NCBI RefSeq assembly: GCF_013404075.1
Contig: NZ_JACBJQ010000020.1
Coordinates: forward strand, 58,778-122,777
From: Mycolicibacterium vinylchloridicum
GTDB lineage: Bacteria > Actinomycetota > Actinomycetes > Mycobacteriales > Mycobacteriaceae
Length of the DNA stretch: 64,000 bases
Reading direction: 5' to 3'
Part shown: piece by piece, positions 60,901 through 64,000 of the stretch
Numbering within the stretch: the first letter of the stretch is position 1
Layout: each line of letters opens with the position of its first letter
Notes under the pieces: generated by a model
The model's input: only the letters and a program-made list of their open reading frames with translations
Database searches by the model: none
What the model was told of the DNA's origin: nothing
Position numbers and translations under genes: made by a program

Positions 60901-62478
60901 CACCTGGGCGAACAGTTCGATGAAGTAGTCGTAGAGCAGCTTGGGGCGTTGGGACAGCACGGCCACCGGGGTGTCGGTACCCATCGACCCGAGAGGCTCC
61001 TGGCCGGAGGCGGCCATCGGCGTCAGCATGATCCGCAGGTCTTCTTCGGTGTAGCCGAACGCGATCTGACGGCGGACCACTGATTCGTGATTGGGCGAGA
61101 CGCGGGTGCGGACCGGCAGGGTTGCGATGTCGAGCAGCCCGGCGTGCAGCCATTCTCCGTACGGGTGCTCGGCGGCCAGTTCAGCCTTGATCTCGTCGTC
61201 GGACACGATGCGCCGGGCGGCGGTGTCGATCAGGAACATCTTGCCCGGTTCCAGCCGGCCTTTGGCGACGACTTCGCCCGGCGGGATGTCCAGCACACCG
61301 CTCTCGCTGGCGAGGACAATCCGGTCGTCGATGGTGCGCCACCACCGGCCGGGCCGTAATCCGTTGCGGTCCAACACCGCTCCGACAACGGTGCCGTCGG
61401 TGAACGTCACGCAGGCTGGGCCGTCCCACGGCTCCATCAGCGAGGCGTGGTACTGGCAGAAGGCGCGGCGGGCCGGGTCAAGGGTGGTGTTGTTCTCCCA
61501 GGCTTCCGGGATCATCATCATCACCGCGTGCGGCAGGCTGCGACCACCGAGGTGCAACAGCTCGAGCACCTGGTCGAAAGATGCGGAGTCCGAGGCGTCC
61601 GGTGTGCAGATCGGCGACAGCCGGCTCAGATCGCCGGGGATCTTGGTGCTGGCCAGCATGGCTTCCCGGGCGTGCATGCGGTTGCGGTTGCCACGCACGG
61701 TGTTGATCTCGCCGTTGTGAGCCACGAAGCGGAACGGATGCGCCAGGGGCCAGGACGGGAACGTATTGGTGGAGAAGCGGCTGTGCACGATCGCGATCGC
61801 GCTCATGCAGCGTTCGTCGCGCAGGTCCGCGAAGTACTTGGGCAGCTGCATCGTGGTGAGCATGCCCTTGTAGGCCAGCGTGCGACTGGACAGCGACGGG
61901 AAGTAGACGCTGTCGGGTCCCTGCTCAGCGCGCTTGCGTACCGGGTAGACCAGGCGATCGAGGTCGATTCCGCCGGGGCGGTTGCCGTTTCGCTCGGGCG
62001 CCGCGACGAACAGCATCGACATGTGCGGCATACATCCCAGTGCCGTCGCACCGACCTCGGCGCCGATCGGGTCGACTGGGACCGTGCGCCAGCCGAGGAC
62101 CTGAACGCCCTCCTCGTCGGCGATGGCCTGCACCCGGTCCAGAGCGGCCAGCCGAGCGACCGGGTCCTGGGGCAGGAAGCAGATACCGGCCGCGAAGGTG
62201 TTGCAGCCGTTGACAGTCGGTGCCGGAAGATCGAATTCGACTACGTCCCTGAGCAATTCGACCGGCAGCTGCAGCAGGATGCCCGCGCCGTCGCCACTGT
62301 TCGGCTCGGCGCCGGCGGCACCGCGGTGTTCGAGGTGCTCCAGCGCCGTCAGGCCGTCGGCGACGATCTGGTGCGATCGTCGGCCCTGAATGTCGGCCAC
62401 CATCGCGACGCCGCACGAGTCGGACTCGTGCTGGGGGTCGTACAAACCCTGCGCTTCGGGAAGTGCTGAGAACAGCAT
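57916..62478 (-). CDS. gltB: Glutamate synthase large subunit
   Basis: A 1520-residue GltB that makes two glutamates from glutamine and 2-oxoglutarate. Domains in order: class II glutaminase with nucleophile Cys22 (DSCGVAMVADIQG, probably exposed after removal of 21 residues), a central domain, the FMN-binding synthase barrel (ISGYDGGTGAAPLTSLKHAGAPWEIGL) with the 3Fe-4S cysteines in GCIMMRVCHLDTCPVGVA, and a Gly-rich beta-helix (GDANDYVGKGLSGGRVIVRP). GGAGGAG precedes the ATG. It forms an operon with gltD; in M. tuberculosis gltBD lies elsewhere (Rv3859c-Rv3858c). Confidence 0.97.
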   Translation of the reverse strand: MLFSALPEAQGLYDPQHESDSCGVAMVADIQGRRSHQIVADGLTALEHLEHRGAAGAEPNSGDGAGILLQLPVELLRDVVEFDLPAPTVNGCNTFAAGICFLPQDPVARLAALDRVQAIADEEGVQVLGWRTVPVDPIGAEVGATALGCMPHMSMLFVAAPERNGNRPGGIDLDRLVYPVRKRAEQGPDSVYFPSLSSRTLAYKGMLTTMQLPKYFADLRDERCMSAIAIVHSRFSTNTFPSWPLAHPFRFVAHNGEINTVRGNRNRMHAREAMLASTKIPGDLSRLSPICTPDASDSASFDQVLELLHLGGRSLPHAVMMMIPEAWENNTTLDPARRAFCQYHASLMEPWDGPACVTFTDGTVVGAVLDRNGLRPGRWWRTIDDRIVLASESGVLDIPPGEVVAKGRLEPGKMFLIDTAARRIVSDDEIKAELAAEHPYGEWLHAGLLDIATLPVRTRVSPNHESVVRRQIAFGYTEEDLRIMLTPMAASGQEPLGSMGTDTPVAVLSQRPKLLYDYFIELFAQVTNPPLDAIREEIVTSLARVMGPEQNLLEPTAASCRQILLHWPVLDNDELNRIVHINDDGEQPGLKSAVLKALYDVERGGEGLADAIEELRHRAGEAIAKGARTLVISDRDSDHTRAPIPSLLAVAAVHHHLVRTKQRTMVALVVESGDAREVHHIALLIGYGAAAVNPYLAFESIEDLIREGELTGIDAGTAVRNYLKALGKGVMKVMSKMGISTVGSYTAAQAFEAVGLSRDVVDEYLTGTVSQLGGVGLDVLAEEVKQRHRRAYPENPTERVHRRLEVGGEYQFRREGELHLFTPETVFLLQHSTRTGQGEVFAKYSEEVNRLSREGGTLRGLFSFKKGLRPPVPLHEVESVDAICARFNTGAMSYGSISQEAHETMAIAMNNLGGRSNSGEGGEDEDRLYDPRRRSAVKQVASGRFGVTSDYLVNATDIQIKMAQGAKPGEGGQLPGFKVYPNIAKTRHSTPGVGLISPPPHHDIYSIEDLAQLIHDLKNANSQARIHVKLVSSVGVGTVAAGVSKAHADVVLISGYDGGTGAAPLTSLKHAGAPWEIGLADTQQTLVLNGLRDRITVQCDGGLRTARDVMVAALLGAEEFGFSTAPLIVAGCIMMRVCHLDTCPVGVATQNPELRARFNGKPEFVENFFRFIAEDVRTMLAELGFRSIDEAVGHAEVLDTDDGVAHWKTKGLDLSPIFAVPTDAHGGPLPQRRRLRDQEHGLEHALDQTLVALAEGALEDAHTVRLELPVRNVNRTVGTLLGSEVTRRYGAAGLPDDTIHVTLTGSAGQSIGAFLPPGITLDLIGDANDYVGKGLSGGRVIVRPPDDVLFLPEDNVIAGNTLLYGATSGEVFLRGRVGERFAARNSGALAVTEGVGDHACEYMTGGRVVVLGRTGRNMAAGMSGGIAFVLGLNPAKVNTAMVELQSLDPDDLEWLHDVVARHVHHTGSTLAKSVLSDWPRRSAQFTKIMPTDYRRVLEATRMAKAEGRDVDTAIMEATRG

Positions 62479-62593
62479 TCCAGGCTCCTCCGCGGTCGGT
62501 CATGCGGCGGGAAAGCTGGTGCTGGATGGTGGCCTTGCCGCAGTCTGACGAGTGTGGTTCAGGGACTGCATCGGCCCGATGATTCGAAATCCG

Positions 62594-62599
62594 AGTGTA
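62594..62599 (-). promoter_or_regulatory. Likely gltB -10 box
   Basis: TACACT on the minus strand (GATACACT) fits the mycobacterial -10 pattern and would give a 5' leader of about 110 nt before the gltB ATG. Confidence 0.4.
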
Positions 62600-62616
62600 T
62601 CAGCGTGGGCGGGTCG

Positions 62617-63003
62617 CTACTGACTGATTAATGTGGGGACCAGCGGGAAGCCGGGCAGGTTGCGGACCACCGTCCAGGCGATCGCCGCGAGCGCGATCAC
62701 GGTGAGCGCGCGCATCGACAAGACGCGCTCGCCTCGCTTGACCCGCCACAGCGCCCAGATCGCGAGCAACGGCAGACCCACCAGCAGAAAAACATTGTCG
62801 ACGACGGCGGCGGGCAGGTCACCGTGAAGCAGGTCGTGGGTCATCCGCAGGCCGCCGCATGCCGGGCAGTTCCACCCGGTGAGCAGACGGAATGGACAGG
62901 GCGGGAACACTGACCCGGGCCGGTGCGGGTCGGCCACGCCGACGTAGGCCAGGGCACCGATCGCCAGGGCACCCGTACCGAGCGAAAGGGCGCTACGTTC
63001 CAT
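62617..63003 (-). CDS. DUF2752 membrane protein, Rv1616-like
   Basis: A 128-residue membrane protein with three helices. The DUF2752 signature FPPCPFRLLTGWNCPACGGLRMTHDLLHGDLPAAVVDN, with two Cys pairs, is intact. Function unknown. It overlaps the TM2 gene by 11 bp, so the two are coupled. ATG 63003 follows directly on an in-frame GTG at 63006. Confidence 0.86.
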   Translation of the reverse strand: MERSALSLGTGALAIGALAYVGVADPHRPGSVFPPCPFRLLTGWNCPACGGLRMTHDLLHGDLPAAVVDNVFLLVGLPLLAIWALWRVKRGERVLSMRALTVIALAAIAWTVVRNLPGFPLVPTLISQ

Positions 63004-63382
63004 CACGCAAGGGGCGTCCCTGCGGGTCTCGCACGCTGCCGGTCAGGATCATGATCGCGTCGATGATCCCCCAGATGACGGCACCGATCCCGCAGGTGAG
63101 AAGGCCGACGACGAGCTGGATGACACCCAGTTTGGTGTCGCCCAGGTAGATGCGGCCCAAGCCGACCAGCCCGAACAAGCCGATCAGTTGCAGCAGCCCG
63201 GCGATGACCTTCGACTTGTCCGACAACGGTTCACCCGTGACCGGATGCCGCCCGAATGGCGCAGACGGGTCGACATAGCCTCCCTGGGCCGGATACTGCG
63301 GCGGCATCGGGTAATTCGGCGGAGGCGGCGGGTAGTTGGGCGGCGGTACGCCCTCGGTGCCTCCGAACTGCGGCTCAGTCAT
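62993..63382 (-). CDS. TM2-domain membrane protein
   Basis: A 129-residue protein: a Pro/Tyr-rich cytoplasmic N terminus (PPPNYPPPPPNYPMPPQYPAQGGYV), then two helices of the TM2 domain (KSKVIAGLLQLIGLFGLVGLGRIYLGDTKLGVIQLVVGLLTCGIGAVIWGIIDAIMIL) with the Gly-Arg-Tyr/Leu turn. Function unknown. ATG 63382 is preferred to an upstream start at 63394. Confidence 0.85.
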   Translation of the reverse strand: MTEPQFGGTEGVPPPNYPPPPPNYPMPPQYPAQGGYVDPSAPFGRHPVTGEPLSDKSKVIAGLLQLIGLFGLVGLGRIYLGDTKLGVIQLVVGLLTCGIGAVIWGIIDAIMILTGSVRDPQGRPLRDGT

Positions 63383-63412
63383 GCCACACAGCATGCCAGA
63401 GTGAAGACGAAC

Positions 63413-64000
63413 CTAGAAGGGAGGCGGATCGTCGTCCCCGCCACGCGGTGTCCGACGTGCTGTGGCGGGTGTGCGGTCGGCCCGGTTGCGGACCCGTTCG
63501 TTGGCGATGCGGTGGGCGCGGTTCTGTGCTCGTGTTGTGCGCCGTCGGGGCATCATCGCGGACCGGTTGCCGCAGTGGTGCGGTGGAGGCGGTGGGGTCG
63601 CCGGCGGGCCGGTGGGGGTCATCAGCGCGGGAAACAGCAGGACGCTTCCGGGCGTCGTGACGTAGGTCTGGCCGTCGGGCAGCGTCCAGATCACGGTGCC
63701 GTCGGGCAGCTGTTGGTCTTTCCAGCCCCAGAACGTCTTCAGAATGTGGTGATCGCGGCACAGGCATTTGAGGTCGGCGGCAACGGTCCCGCCGTGCGGC
63801 CACGGAACCGTATGGTCGATGTCGCAGTGGGTCGCGGGCTTGTCGCAGCCGGGAGCTCGACACGTCAGGTCGCGGTCAAGTCCAGGGGCGTGGTGTACGA
63901 CGTCGTCGTGTGATTCTTCGATGTGATGGTTCAGGCGGTCAGTGCCGCGGGGGTGGCCTCCTGTTCGGTCGGTGAGCTCTGATCGGCTCGGGATTTGCTG
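63413..64000 (-). CDS. HNH endonuclease of the DUF222/13E12 type (C-terminal part)
   Basis: The last 195 codons of a gene that runs off the right edge; its 5' part is outside the window. The HNH nuclease core is clear: LTCRAPGCDKPATHCDIDHTVPWPHGG followed by LKCLCRDHHILKTFWGW, with zinc Cys pairs and catalytic His in the DIDH motif. The Pro/Arg-rich tail (PRRRTTRAQNRAHRIANERVRNRAD) is typical of the mycobacterial 13E12 repeat family, whose DUF222 domain would lie upstream. Such genes are multicopy and probably mobile; their biological role is unclear. Confidence 0.85.
   Translation of the reverse strand, partial: QQIPSRSELTDRTGGHPRGTDRLNHHIEESHDDVVHHAPGLDRDLTCRAPGCDKPATHCDIDHTVPWPHGGTVAADLKCLCRDHHILKTFWGWKDQQLPDGTVIWTLPDGQTYVTTPGSVLLFPALMTPTGPPATPPPPPHHCGNRSAMMPRRRTTRAQNRAHRIANERVRNRADRTPATARRTPRGGDDDPPPF

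Noticed and set aside
62500..62571. 23-residue upstream ORF in the gltB leader
   Set aside because: It lies just before the gltB ribosome site, but its codons show no run of regulatory amino acids and no ribosome site of its own. There is not enough evidence for a leader peptide.

Overview
The window is high-GC chromosomal DNA of a fast-growing mycobacterium (Mycolicibacterium-like). The evidence is gene content and order: uvrB, coaE, rpsA, polA, the DUF35/thiolase pair, pdtaR, the Rv1625c-type adenylate cyclase, cydABDC, the Rv1619 homologue, tesB and pyk occur in essentially the order of the M. tuberculosis Rv1634-Rv1616 segment (recalled synteny, not searched). GTG starts, ATGA overlaps, leaderless-looking promoters and Pro/Ala-rich exported proteins fit as well. 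Extra blocks not in that Rv segment are a complete Liv transporter, gltBD, a glutamine-type ABC transporter, a Dps2-type ferritin and a ureohydrolase/nitrilase pair.

Layout. 1-5.2 kb: alpha/beta hydrolase, a very large exported Pro-Gly repeat protein, a tRNA-Cys-like gene with an unpaired acceptor stem, and a DUF899 protein. 5.2-18.8 kb: housekeeping core (MgtC-like protein, MFS pump, uvrB, DUF402, coaE, rpsA, PrsW protease, TRIC channel, polA). 18.9-22.8 kb: small regulated units, namely a KstR-box DUF35/thiolase operon, a divergent XRE regulator and methionine aminopeptidase around a palindrome, and a MerR/carboxymuconolactone-decarboxylase operon. 22.8-28.7 kb: livFGMH plus binding protein, and pdtaR.

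28.8-33.9 kb: the most unusual part. A 5.1-kb AT-richer island sits in a tRNA-Leu(CAA) gene and is bounded by an exact 45-bp repeat of the tRNA 3' half. It has no recognisable integrase. It carries a 788-aa protein with a PD-(D/E)xK nuclease signature, a convergent 476-aa protein with a HEPN (RxxxxH) motif, a doubtful small ORF between them, two copies of a long near-perfect hairpin ahead of the nuclease gene, and matching 23-bp repeats at both ends that could be integrase arm sites. I read it as an integrase-less, satellite-like island with a candidate nuclease/HEPN defence or conflict module.

34-41 kb: PAP2 phosphatase, hemophore-like protein, small exported proteins, carbon-nitrogen hydrolase and ureohydrolase, adenylate cyclase, Dps and a DUF2339 membrane protein. 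41-45.7 kb: NarL-type two-component system and polar amino-acid ABC transporter. 45.7-52.7 kb: HdeD-like protein and the cydABDC operon for the bd oxidase. 52.7-63.4 kb: lysyltransferase-like membrane protein, tesB, pyk, gltD, gltB, and DUF2752 and TM2 membrane proteins. The right edge cuts a DUF222/HNH-type endonuclease gene.

All calls come from reading the sequence; no database search was possible.
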